This document shows, in pieces, positions 24,349 to 33,121 of a stretch of DNA of 35,796 bases. The stretch's first letter is position 1; the number at the start of each line of letters is the position of its first letter. The stretch spans positions 1-35,796 of the forward strand of contig JAQXIP010000007.1 of assembly GCA_029007845.1 (NCBI GenBank). Direction: 5' to 3'. The stretch comes from Clostridiales bacterium (lineage in GTDB: Bacteria; Bacillota; Clostridia; Lachnospirales; Lachnospiraceae). Under the pieces are notes generated by a model. That model had not been told where the DNA came from and ran no database searches. It saw nothing but the letters and a program-made list of their open reading frames with translations. Made by a program: the position numbers and the translations under genes.

Positions 24349-25199
24349 CCATTATCCCCCATCGTTGCCATTTTCCGGCGAAAATCACCTTTCCAGATAC
24401 GAAGCTGTTCTTCAACCGCCTTCTCCAGTTCCAGGGTCATTCCATTCTGCTTCATCTTTTTCATCTCATTAATGCGATCCAGTTCTTTTGCCTCTCTTCC
24501 CATCTGTTTATGATACGATAGTTCCTCTTCCCAGGAATCAATCTTGGAGGCTTCCAGAGAAAACGTTTTGGCTGCCTTCTCAAACTCTTCGGTATGCCCG
24601 GATAACTGAAGCGTCCACAGATAATATTTAAGGCTGGTTTCCTGTTTGTTATGCCGGTAGGCTTCCAGAAACCGCACAGATGCTTCCCAGAGAGAGGAAA
24701 TATGAAGCAGGGCAATCCCGTAATTATGAAGAAGATTTCCATATTCCGTTTCCTGCATCGTAAATAGTTTTTCTCCGGAAATAATGTTTTTATATGCCCG
24801 TGCCGCCATATGATATTGGCCATGCACAAGAAAATAATCTGCTTTCTGTTTTTCTCTGCTGCCAATTGCTTTTCCATCACAAGAATCCAGAAGCTCCAGC
24901 ACTTCCGCCTGTTCCTCTTTTGTATCATAATTCGTGGAGGATAACAGGCATGCCACCAGTTCTTTTAACCCACTCCCTGAGGAAAGAAGCTTCGTAATCT
25001 GTGAGGCAGTTTCCGGCAGATGACACTCCGTCTTAAGCCACTCTGCAAGTGTCTCATCAAACAGCTCCGGTGTCAGCGTATAGATATGCTCATGGATATA
25101 CCAGCATAATTCTTCAACCGAGCAGACTCCCTCATCGAGTCCCGGAACCGGATAAGGTTTTTCTGCCACTCCTCCCACACATAATATCATTTTTCCCAT
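24345..25199 (-). CDS. Hypothetical helical-repeat protein of the DUF5716/DUF5717 block
   Basis: A 284-aa cytoplasmic protein, read from the ATG at 25199, with AGGTGAG seven bases upstream; a GTG 12 bases further 5' is less likely. The first 15 residues form a beta strand and PYPVPGLDEGVCSVEELCWY, then helices (YIHEHIYTLTPELFDETLAEWL). Residues about 110-215 look like TPR-type pairs (KADYFLVHGQYHMAARAYKNI; ALLHISSLWEASVRFLEAYR). The C-terminus is charged and helical. It lies between the Hsp70-like gene (19-bp gap) and the coiled-coil membrane gene (4-bp overlap). Family name not recognised; an adaptor role is plausible. Confidence 0.78.
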   Translation of the reverse strand: MGKMILCVGGVAEKPYPVPGLDEGVCSVEELCWYIHEHIYTLTPELFDETLAEWLKTECHLPETASQITKLLSSGSGLKELVACLLSSTNYDTKEEQAEVLELLDSCDGKAIGSREKQKADYFLVHGQYHMAARAYKNIISGEKLFTMQETEYGNLLHNYGIALLHISSLWEASVRFLEAYRHNKQETSLKYYLWTLQLSGHTEEFEKAAKTFSLEASKIDSWEEELSYHKQMGREAKELDRINEMKKMKQNGMTLELEKAVEEQLRIWKGDFRRKMATMGDNG

Positions 25200-25218
25200 A
25201 CGTTTTCTCACCTGCCTG

Positions 25219-26487
25219 TCATGTTAAACGGATTGTTTTCTCCCATATCCGGTGATTACTTGGATATCGGGCTCCGAAGCCCACGTCTTTTAACGATATC
25301 ACAAATGTTTTTTCATCCACAAAATGGATTCGGACTCGAAGCCTTGTAGTCTTAGGCGGACGCTGGTAGATTTTTCCAAGCTCCAGTGTATAATCCACAT
25401 TGGACTTGCGCAGCATATCGCTGATCATAATCTCTAAGGAAGTACAGTCATCCGACAACAGATCCACACTGTGATCCGCTTCATACCAGGGCATTCCGGT
25501 CGATATCATCCGGATATCCTGCATTCCTCCATCCTTGTATGCCCGGATGGAGATATCTGCAGTGACCATATTGTCCGTCATTAAGATCATATCCGGTGTT
25601 TTTTTTATGCCATCAGCTGCCATCGCCTGATAACAGGCTCCCTTCGTATACAGGTTCTGGCCGATAAAAAGCCGTCTGCCGCTGCATAATTCCCCATAGA
25701 TTCCTTTTGCCCATTCTTCCTCAAATATATTTCCCGTAAGATAAATGGTAGAAAGAAGCTGTTTATGAAGAAGATGCCGGGATAACTCCAGAAACTGCTG
25801 TATCTTTTTTGCACCGCCCCACTCGCTTAGAAGAGTTTCGTTAAAAAACTGGGAACAGTCTTTGGAATCCACACCTGCTGCCATCGGATTCGTACGCTTT
25901 GTGATGTGAAGCTGATGGTAGAAAAGGCCTTTCGACGTCATCTCAAACAGTCCCACATCATTTGCCCACAGTTTTTCCTCCTGACTTAACGCATAATACA
26001 TAAAGCTGTCATCATGGCTTGTGACATGAATCCGTTTTCTCTCAAGCCCCATCTGAATCAGACATTCGTAGATCAGACGGATCAACGTAAAATTACATTC
26101 CGTCAGGGTCACTACAAGCGAACAGATTGCGTCATTGGGATAATAGCTTTTTAAAAGATAAAGGGATTTTACTAATACCTGGGATAAAAGTTCTGATGCC
26201 GATACTTCCTTATCCCGGATCCATACGGTGACATCCTGGGATATATAATCAAAAATATGATCAATTTTCTCTGCTTTCCCTTCCTCACTTTTTTGCAGGG
26301 CATCCTCCCCGAAAAACCACTCCCCTGTATCTCTTCGGTATGCCAGAACCGCTGGAATTAAAAAGACTTCCTTCTCTTTATTCTGGCAGATGGAGCGGGG
26401 TTCGTCTTCTAAGGCATGGCAGCAGCTTAATTGAATTGCATCCCGGCATAAATCCATTCCAACGTAAAGTGTTTTTGGGGTGCTCAT
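25219..26487 (-). CDS. DUF5716-like protein with Hsp70/actin-like features
   Basis: A 422-aa protein that resembles the Lachnospiraceae family DUF5716 (recalled, not searched). The N-terminus, LYVGMDLCRDAIQLSCC, has the shape of the phosphate-1 loop of actin/Hsp70-type ATPases. FLIPAVLAYRRDTGEWFFGEDA follows, as in DnaK-type proteins (IPS..., G...A). It then departs from DnaK: the usual phosphate-2 DLGGGT motif is not seen (DVGLFEM appears at the equivalent position), so ATPase activity is doubtful. AGGAGG lies seven bases before the ATG. It follows the DUF5717 gene by 19 bp. It may be a nucleotide-dependent scaffold partner of DUF5717. Confidence 0.8.
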   Translation of the reverse strand: MSTPKTLYVGMDLCRDAIQLSCCHALEDEPRSICQNKEKEVFLIPAVLAYRRDTGEWFFGEDALQKSEEGKAEKIDHIFDYISQDVTVWIRDKEVSASELLSQVLVKSLYLLKSYYPNDAICSLVVTLTECNFTLIRLIYECLIQMGLERKRIHVTSHDDSFMYYALSQEEKLWANDVGLFEMTSKGLFYHQLHITKRTNPMAAGVDSKDCSQFFNETLLSEWGGAKKIQQFLELSRHLLHKQLLSTIYLTGNIFEEEWAKGIYGELCSGRRLFIGQNLYTKGACYQAMAADGIKKTPDMILMTDNMVTADISIRAYKDGGMQDIRMISTGMPWYEADHSVDLLSDDCTSLEIMISDMLRKSNVDYTLELGKIYQRPPKTTRLRVRIHFVDEKTFVISLKDVGFGARYPSNHRIWEKTIRLT

Positions 26488-26506
26488 CCTCTATCCTCCT
26501 TTCTTG

Positions 26507-29500
26507 TTAAAGAATCGGTTCAAATCCATGTTCAATCAGATAATCCGTCATTACATAATTTTCCATTAATTCCAGAAGTGTTGCATTGTCCCCCATCTCT
26601 TTTGCCGCCAGCATCAGATTAATCAGGTTAAATGCATTATCCTCTTCTGATAATTCCCGGCTTCTTGTGAGGGAACAGCTTTCTGTCAGAACTTCTTCCC
26701 CGTCAATCTCTTCTTTTATATAATACTTTAGTGTTTCATTATAGAATAACGTAAACTCCCGGACAAATATCCCCGGATACACCGTTCTCATTTTTTCTTC
26801 CAGGAAACCGTCTTCTTCTTCACTTCCATCAATCATATAACCGATGGTAACCGGGTGTTCCGGATTCGTAATATATTCTACATAACATTTCTGATAGATT
26901 TCATATGGAATCCGCATCCGCTTTTTAAAATCCTGAAAAAACGGAAGAATCATTTCTTTGTCTATAAAATAAGAAAGATAATGAGAGATCTGATCCTGTT
27001 CCTCTTTCGTCAGGTTCTCCTGTCTGCTTTTGCGCTTCATCCACGCCAGCATAATAATATCCATCTGATCCCGTGAGAGAAACCGGTCCATCGCCTGGAA
27101 TAATTCATCCCGGAGCACCTGGTCAAACACCAGGTAACGGTAACTGTAATAAGCCAGAAATGCCCTGCTAAGCCGGGTATTTTCATTCTGTTCAAAGTAA
27201 GGAAGAAAAACCGTAACGGCATCCTTTACTTCATTTTCCGTAAACAGAATCTGTGCTAAAAGCCTCTCTTCCAGTTCCTTTGCATGAATTCCTTCCATCG
27301 TAAGACGCTCCCACAGCTGGAACATCTGCTCGGTTGTGCCGGAAAAAAACGAAGCCAGATAGGAAAGAATCTTCTCATCATATTTTCCCTGATCAAATAC
27401 ATAAAAGGATAATTCCAGTATTAACGGATCTTCTTTTCCCCCAAGAGCCTGTATGCAATAGGAAGCGAACCGCATGAGTTTTTTCGGCGAAACTCCCACA
27501 TATCCATATTGCCTGATCGCCGTTTCCGCCCGCTCATACAGTTCCCGTAATATAAAGTATTCGATCATTTTACAACGCTGATCCACCTCAAGATGGCTGA
27601 GATCCAGCATGCCAAGAAGGGCGTCAAGCTGTTCTCCGTCAAAGCTTTCATAATAATAATCAATCAGTTTTAACGCACAGTTTCTCCGGTATTCCCCTTT
27701 TAATTCATCCATAAGAATAATACGCCTGCGGGTATTGGTAATGTTGTCGGCATGCTTGTGGTATAATTCCATCTGCTCAGCCTGATAGAGCAGCAACATA
27801 CCATTATCCGGTGCTTTTTCCAGACAGAGATCCGCCAGTTCCTCTAAGTGGAGCAGCTTATTTAACGTATAGTCCACGGTAGCTGCATAACGGTTATTAT
27901 CCTTATCTACAAGAAATATATGGGCATTTTCCGTAAAGACCGAGATCCGGGCAACGCCATCTTCTAACGGCATATATGCCTCCCGGTCAATCTCCTTATG
28001 AAGAACCACAACTCCTTTCATATTCGGATTCTCGCAGTACAGTTCATTGGTAAACATCACACATGGAAGTGCTTTTGCAACCTGCTCGTCAATCAGATCT
28101 GCATGGATCAGTTCTTCATAAATCACCGCCAGGTTCCGGTTGATCTTATGCTGGAAAAGCTGTTCTTTGGCAAACGACAGCATCTCTTCCATATACTGAT
28201 GGTAGATTCCCGGCTGATAATCTTTATTGCGGATCAGATTGGCATATAAAAATGCTTTCTTTCCTGCAGGCAGGTCATTATTATACATAAAATAAGAGAA
28301 TACCGTGACCGGAAGCATCTTACGTGTATCTTCTTCTATCGAATACATATAGTATTCGTACAGTTTTGTTACCTTAACCTGTTTTTCAATGCCAAGCTGA
28401 TACCAGGAGACATACCGGGAACCGGTCTTATCCCCTGCAATCAGCAGCTGGATGATCGACTGAAGCATCAAGTCTTCATGATACTGCTCATACAGATATT
28501 TCATCACACGAAAAGTCTTCGTGCCATAAACCCGTTCTTTCGCAAGAAGCTCCGACAGGTTAAGGGAAATTCTCGGTGACAGTACCTGCTCCCGGATTCC
28601 CCATATTACCGCATTCATCACCGCTTTGTCCAGATCAATCAGGTATTCCGGATTCTCGTTATAAAACTCCAACAGTTCATAATAAAGTACCGGACTTATA
28701 GATCCATTCAAAATCGCTTCTCTTAGCTTTCTTTCTTTCCAGACCAGGTTATCCTTATACACACCCAGATAGATAAGCATCCAGAGAAAACGCCAGTTCC
28801 CGGTTCTCTCATACAGCCGCTCCACTTCTTCCCCTGCGCGGAGTGTTACGTCCCGATCTTTCTTCCACAAGGCTTCCAGATATAGAAATGTGCCATAACA
28901 TAGTGGTTTCTCCTGCTTCCATCCCTCCAGTCTTGGCCGGTAAAAATCCAGTTTTTCCTGTGCTTTTTCCACCCGGTTATCTATGAGATAAAGATGGATC
29001 CGGTAGAGATCAAAGATTTCTTCTTTTTCATAGAACGAAAGGCTTCCTAATATCAGATCGGTATCCGTGATATATTCACTTTTCGATGTTCTTCCCAGCC
29101 GGAAATCCAGATAATTGCGGGTTAACTTTATAAGTTCTTTCTTATGGCTTCTTTTCTTCTGTACCCTTTCTTCATGGCTTACCGACACCCGCACTTCTAC
29201 TTCCATCGTTTCATATGGGCTTTGCACTACAAAAAAGCCGTAGTTTTCTCCTTCATGAAGTTTCCCTGCATCCACAAAGAATTCCAGCGGATACTGACTT
29301 CCTACAAATTGTTCATTATGAATCACCGAAACCCGTGGAACAAGAAATGGCTGCCTGCTCTCTACCTTAAGTTCCATATATCCCCACTGGTCTTTTGTAA
29401 TCAGAACCTTGTCTGCAAAACTCTCTGTGACGTTCTGGTACTCGAAGGAACGGCTAGACAAGGTCAGGTGAATCTGTGCTTTTTTATGAACTGCAATTAA

Positions 29501-30043
29501 GAATTCTTCCATCCCCCTGGATGGTGAGCTGCTGTCCTTTAATGCCCGGTATACAAGACGGTTCGGATCTTCTTTCTGGAAAAAGATTGTCTCAAATTCC
29601 TTGCTTTGAAACACTTCCAATGCCTGATTCCAGTCGTCCTTCGCAAGATTGGCAAAGTGAAACAGATCCCTCATTTTCCCATAAGTCGTTACAAGGAATG
29701 GAACCTGTACCGTAACTTCAAAGGGAAGGCTCATCTCCCCGAGACTGCTTACGATCGTTAATTTCCCTTTTCGCACCGTTCCAGGCTTTAAGCTTCCCGC
29801 ATCAAACGAATACTCCAGAACAAAACGCTCCCCAACAAAGGCATTCTTTTGAATACGCATACATGGATCAGACGAATAAACCATACCCTTCATAGGTGCC
29901 TTCTCATCATTTTCGATCTCAACCGTTCCGGTTACTTTCTTGCCGGATTGTACACTAAAAACAAGTCGTTCCACCGATGCCTGTAGATTCGGAAGCTGAT
30001 ATTTGAATTGTCCTTTGGAAAAAGCCTTGATTTTTTCTCTCAT
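26507..30043 (-). CDS. Giant DUF5717-like protein
   Basis: A 1,178-aa protein read from the ATG at 30043, with GCAGGT about eight bases upstream; an ATG 45 bases further 5' has no ribosome site. It resembles family DUF5717 (recalled, not searched). The first 300 residues are beta-rich with two Ig-like units (VFSVQSGKKVTGTVEIEN; VTVQVPFLVTTYGKMRDLFH). The rest is a long series of helical pairs like TPR or HEAT repeats. No signal peptide or membrane helix is visible, so it is cytoplasmic. It is the first gene of the four-gene block. A large scaffold is the most likely role; function unknown. Confidence 0.82.
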   Translation of the reverse strand: MREKIKAFSKGQFKYQLPNLQASVERLVFSVQSGKKVTGTVEIENDEKAPMKGMVYSSDPCMRIQKNAFVGERFVLEYSFDAGSLKPGTVRKGKLTIVSSLGEMSLPFEVTVQVPFLVTTYGKMRDLFHFANLAKDDWNQALEVFQSKEFETIFFQKEDPNRLVYRALKDSSSPSRGMEEFLIAVHKKAQIHLTLSSRSFEYQNVTESFADKVLITKDQWGYMELKVESRQPFLVPRVSVIHNEQFVGSQYPLEFFVDAGKLHEGENYGFFVVQSPYETMEVEVRVSVSHEERVQKKRSHKKELIKLTRNYLDFRLGRTSKSEYITDTDLILGSLSFYEKEEIFDLYRIHLYLIDNRVEKAQEKLDFYRPRLEGWKQEKPLCYGTFLYLEALWKKDRDVTLRAGEEVERLYERTGNWRFLWMLIYLGVYKDNLVWKERKLREAILNGSISPVLYYELLEFYNENPEYLIDLDKAVMNAVIWGIREQVLSPRISLNLSELLAKERVYGTKTFRVMKYLYEQYHEDLMLQSIIQLLIAGDKTGSRYVSWYQLGIEKQVKVTKLYEYYMYSIEEDTRKMLPVTVFSYFMYNNDLPAGKKAFLYANLIRNKDYQPGIYHQYMEEMLSFAKEQLFQHKINRNLAVIYEELIHADLIDEQVAKALPCVMFTNELYCENPNMKGVVVLHKEIDREAYMPLEDGVARISVFTENAHIFLVDKDNNRYAATVDYTLNKLLHLEELADLCLEKAPDNGMLLLYQAEQMELYHKHADNITNTRRRIILMDELKGEYRRNCALKLIDYYYESFDGEQLDALLGMLDLSHLEVDQRCKMIEYFILRELYERAETAIRQYGYVGVSPKKLMRFASYCIQALGGKEDPLILELSFYVFDQGKYDEKILSYLASFFSGTTEQMFQLWERLTMEGIHAKELEERLLAQILFTENEVKDAVTVFLPYFEQNENTRLSRAFLAYYSYRYLVFDQVLRDELFQAMDRFLSRDQMDIIMLAWMKRKSRQENLTKEEQDQISHYLSYFIDKEMILPFFQDFKKRMRIPYEIYQKCYVEYITNPEHPVTIGYMIDGSEEEDGFLEEKMRTVYPGIFVREFTLFYNETLKYYIKEEIDGEEVLTESCSLTRSRELSEEDNAFNLINLMLAAKEMGDNATLLELMENYVMTDYLIEHGFEPIL

Positions 30044-30102
30044 GTACGGATACCTGCCTGTCTGCTCTTGCACTTTTGCTGAAAGCATATTATGATGATG
30101 CC

Positions 30103-30186
30103 AGGGTCAAAAGGTCATACGTTTCATGCTTGCATGAAAAAGTATGGCATTATGACCCGTAAACCATGAAAAGGTCTTTTGACCCT
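30103..30186 (+). repeat. Outward-facing inverted repeat in a divergent intergenic region
   Basis: AGGGTCAAAAG (30103-30113) and CTTTTGACCCT (30176-30186) are exact complements 62 bp apart. Within them lie GGTCATAC / GTATG, a perfect TTTCATGC-TT-GCATGAAA palindrome (30122-30139), and GGTC-TTTT-GACC. The repeats face the DUF5717 gene (minus) and the aminotransferase gene (plus). It may be an operator, an attenuator or a small interspersed repeat. Confidence 0.7.
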
Positions 30187-30205
30187 AATATCTTTTAATT
30201 ATAAC
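30178..30205 (+). promoter_or_regulatory. Weak putative promoter of the aminotransferase gene
   Basis: TTTGAC (30178-30183) is 16 bp from TATAAC (30200-30205), about 33 bases before the ATG at 30238. The -35 lies in the right arm of the inverted repeat, so a protein binding that repeat would affect it. Confidence 0.4.
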
Positions 30206-30237
30206 ACTAGGAATATAAAAAGAAAAGAGTGATACAC

Positions 30238-31338
30238 ATGCTAGAACACAAAGAACATTTTCACGGAAGCGACCTGGAAAAAATCGAGAAAATATATGGA
30301 ATCCGGAAAGAGGACATTATTAGTTTTTCGGCGAATGTAAATCCGCTTGGCGTGTCATTTAAACTAAAAGAAACACTGAGCCAGCATATTGATGCGATTA
30401 CCACCTATCCGGACCGGGAATATACTTCTCTTAGGGAATGCATCAGCCATTATGTAGATGCCCCGGCAGAGCGGATTCTGGTTGGCAACGGCTCCACAGA
30501 GCTGATCTCGATTCTGATGCAGATCTTAAAGCCACAGAACGCCTTGATCGTCGGTCCAACTTATTCCGAATATGAACGGGAAATTAAGTTGTCCCAGGGC
30601 AGCTGTCATTACTTCCGTCTTCCGGAAGAACAGGATTTTATTCTGGAACCAGCCGATCTGGTAGCTGATTTTACTTCCGACACGGATCTTCTTATATTAT
30701 GTAACCCAAATAATCCGACCTCAAGCATTATCCCCCGTACTGTTTTAAGAAAGATTCTCGACATCTGTAAGCAGAAGGGAATCTTTGTCATGATTGATGA
30801 GACATATATGGAATTTGCCCCGGATTATGAGAAGATGACCGCCATTCCCCTTACTGCTTCCTATAATAACCTGATCATTCTCAGGGGAATCTCTAAGTTT
30901 TTTGCTGCACCAGGGCTGCGCCTTGGATATGCCATCTGTGGAAACAGAGACCTGATTCAGGAAATAAACCAGAAGAAGAATCCGTGGACCATTAACTCCC
31001 TTGCTGCCATTGCCGGTGAAATCATGTTCAAGGATCAGGATTACATTGATGCCACAAAAAAAATGACTCTCGAGGAACGGAGCCGCATGATCCAGAAACT
31101 ATCGGAACGCAGCGACCTGCATGCATATCCTTCCTATGGGAATTTTGTTCTTGTAAAAATACTGCGGGAAGACATCACCGCCATGGATTTATTCGAAGCA
31201 GCAATCCGAAAAAATCTGATGATCCGGGATTGTTCCTCCTTTCCATTTCTGGATGAGCATTTTTTCCGCTTCTGCTTTATGCTTCCAGAACAAAATGACC
31301 GGCTGATTGATGTATTATTCCAGACACTTGATGCATAA
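30238..31338 (+). CDS. PLP-dependent aminotransferase, histidinol-phosphate / threonine-phosphate decarboxylase-like
   Basis: A 366-aa class I/II aminotransferase-fold enzyme. SANVNPLG near the N-terminus, TYPDREYTSLR, GNGSTELI, CNPNNPTS, DETYMEF and SKFFAAPGLRLGYA are all family motifs; the Lys in the last one binds pyridoxal phosphate. SANxNPLG and TYPD are typical of CobD (threonine-phosphate decarboxylase) and its HisC relatives. No other cobalamin or histidine genes are nearby, so the substrate is uncertain. The ATG at 30238 is preferred to a GTG nine bases earlier that has no ribosome site. It is monocistronic, ending in a terminator shared with purA. Confidence 0.85.
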   Translation: MLEHKEHFHGSDLEKIEKIYGIRKEDIISFSANVNPLGVSFKLKETLSQHIDAITTYPDREYTSLRECISHYVDAPAERILVGNGSTELISILMQILKPQNALIVGPTYSEYEREIKLSQGSCHYFRLPEEQDFILEPADLVADFTSDTDLLILCNPNNPTSSIIPRTVLRKILDICKQKGIFVMIDETYMEFAPDYEKMTAIPLTASYNNLIILRGISKFFAAPGLRLGYAICGNRDLIQEINQKKNPWTINSLAAIAGEIMFKDQDYIDATKKMTLEERSRMIQKLSERSDLHAYPSYGNFVLVKILREDITAMDLFEAAIRKNLMIRDCSSFPFLDEHFFRFCFMLPEQNDRLIDVLFQTLDA

Positions 31339-31362
31339 CGGGCTGAATACAGAAGCGGTCGT

Positions 31363-31408
31363 AAAAAGGGGCTGTCGCACGAATTACTCAGTGCAGCAGC
31401 CCCTTTTT
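31363..31408 (+). terminator. Bidirectional intrinsic terminator between the aminotransferase and purA
   Basis: AAAAAGGGGCTG (31363-31374) pairs perfectly with CAGCCCCTTTTT (31397-31408), with GCAC/GTGC pairing in the loop. T tracts follow on both strands. The two genes converge here. Confidence 0.9.
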
Positions 31409-31426
31409 CATACGATCAGCCGGATA

Positions 31427-32716
31427 TTATTTTACCCCTTCACGGTAGATAATATCATGGCGGTCCGGACCATTGGAAACCATTGTAATCGGTACTCCAA
31501 TTTCCTTTTCAATGAATTCAATATATTTTCTGCAGTTTTCCGGCAGTTCTTCATATGTTTTAATTCCACGGATATCCTGTTTCCATCCTGGCAGTACTTC
31601 GTATACCGGTTTTGCCTTCGCAAGTTCGATCGTTGTCGGGAATTCTTTTGTGACTTTCCCATCAATCTCGTAACCGACACATACCGGAATCTCATCAAGA
31701 TAACCAAGAACGTCGAGCACCGTGAATGCCACATCAGTTGCTCCCTGCATCTTACAGCCATAACGGCTTGCCACTGCGTCAAACCATCCCATACGTCTTG
31801 GACGTCCGGTTGTGGCACCAAACTCACCACCGTCACCGCCCCGGCGTCTCAGTTCATCGGCTTCGTCGCCAAAGATTTCACTGACGAATTCCCCTGCTCC
31901 TACGGCACTGGAATATGCTTTTACTACAGTCACAATCTTCTTGATCTCATATGGCGGGATACCTGCTCCGATCGCACCATAAGCTGCCAGTGTGGAAGAA
32001 GAAGTTACCATTGGATAAATTCCAAAATCAGGATCCTTCAGTGTTCCAAGCTGTCCTTCCAGAAGAATATTTTTTCCTTCCCGGATTGCATTCTGGAGAA
32101 AAGCTGCTGTATCACAGGCATATGGCTCAACCATATCCCGGTATTCCATTAATGTCTGGAATAACTCTTCTTCATTGATCGGATCTTTTTTATATAAATG
32201 AACTAAAATGACGTTTTTCTGTTCTGCAACCCGGTGAATCTTCTCACGAAGGGTTTCCTCGTCAGCAAACAGCTCTGACACCTGGAATCCGATCTTGGCA
32301 TATTTGTCTGAATAAAACGGTGCGATTCCGGATTTGGTAGAGCCAAAGGACTTTTTGCCAAGACGCTCCTCTTCATATTCATCAAATTTTATATGATATG
32401 GCATCAGAATCTGTGCGCGGTTTGAAACAAGAATCTTTGGCTTTGGAACACCACGTTCCACCAGACTGTTGATTTCCTGAATCAGATATGGAATATTCAG
32501 CGCTACACCATTTCCGATAATACTGGTTGTATGGTCATAAAAAACTCCGGATGGAAGAAGATGCAGGGCAAATTTTCCATAATTGTTTATAATGGTATGA
32601 CCGGCATTACTGCCGCCCTGGAAACGAACGATAATGTCAGATTTCTCACCGAGCATATCTGTAATCTTACCTTTTCCTTCATCTCCCCAGTTTGCGCCAA
32701 CGATTGCTGTTACCAT
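31427..32716 (-). CDS. purA: Adenylosuccinate synthase
   Basis: A 429-aa enzyme that joins IMP and aspartate using GTP in the AMP branch of purine synthesis. The ATG at 32716 has AGGAGG six bases upstream. Signatures are GANWGDEGKGK at the N-terminus with its P-loop and catalytic Asp, GGSNAGHT with the catalytic His, and TTGRPRRMGWFD towards the C-terminus. Length matches the family (about 425-430). It is monocistronic, between its own promoter (32806-32834) and the shared terminator. Confidence 0.97.
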   Translation of the reverse strand: MVTAIVGANWGDEGKGKITDMLGEKSDIIVRFQGGSNAGHTIINNYGKFALHLLPSGVFYDHTTSIIGNGVALNIPYLIQEINSLVERGVPKPKILVSNRAQILMPYHIKFDEYEEERLGKKSFGSTKSGIAPFYSDKYAKIGFQVSELFADEETLREKIHRVAEQKNVILVHLYKKDPINEEELFQTLMEYRDMVEPYACDTAAFLQNAIREGKNILLEGQLGTLKDPDFGIYPMVTSSSTLAAYGAIGAGIPPYEIKKIVTVVKAYSSAVGAGEFVSEIFGDEADELRRRGGDGGEFGATTGRPRRMGWFDAVASRYGCKMQGATDVAFTVLDVLGYLDEIPVCVGYEIDGKVTKEFPTTIELAKAKPVYEVLPGWKQDIRGIKTYEELPENCRKYIEFIEKEIGVPITMVSNGPDRHDIIYREGVK

Positions 32717-32805
32717 ATTATTCCTCCTAATCATATTATCCTCTTGTGTCCGGCCTCCTCTTTTCCAAAAGAACCGGGATGATGCGTTTTACACCACCAT
32801 TTCCA

Positions 32806-32834
32806 ATCATACTACATTTACATAGGAAAAGCAA
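32806..32834 (-). promoter_or_regulatory. Sigma-A promoter of purA
   Basis: On the minus strand TTGCTT (plus strand 32829-32834) is 17 bp from TATGAT (32806-32811). The leader is about 85 bases. Palindromic element copy D begins 28 bp upstream of the -35. No purine riboswitch is apparent in the leader. Confidence 0.65.
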
Positions 32835-32862
32835 GAAACGATTCACCCATTCCATGCATATC

Positions 32863-33078
32863 GTAACAATTCAGCCGTGACGAGCGCACAGCCGCCGGAA
32901 GCACGCCCAATATCAGGTACCATGAAATATCCCTTTGAACACGTCGGCACTTGGTTTTGCGTTTTTTGCAAAACCTTAGTACCGCTACGTCTTCAATGGA
33001 GCGAAAGCGAGTATTTCATGAAACCTGATATTCTGCGTGCTTCCGGCGGCTGTGCGCTCGTCACGGCTGAATTGTTAC
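32863..33078 (+). mobile_element. 216-bp palindromic IS66-like MITE, copy D
   Basis: A complete copy, GTAACAATTCAGCCGTGACG to CGTCACGGCTGAATTGTTAC, with a G-to-A change near the left end matched by C-to-T near the right end. It is flanked by identical octamers TGCATATC at 32855-32862 and 33079-33086, the clearest target duplication of the set. It sits between the divergent purA and LysM-GH18 genes. Only 43 bp lie between its end and the LysM-GH18 start, so that gene's promoter may be inside the element or missing. Confidence 0.93.
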
Positions 33079-33121
33079 TGCATATCTTATATTAGAAAGA
33101 AAAAGGTGCAAAACGATCATT

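Noticed and set aside
30103-30186. The 84-bp inverted-repeat segment as a second transposable element
   Set aside because: The flanks (GATGCC and AATATC) do not form a target duplication and no second copy is present in the window.
32717-32805. Purine-type riboswitch in the purA leader
   Set aside because: The leader is under 90 bases and lacks the conserved loop sequences.
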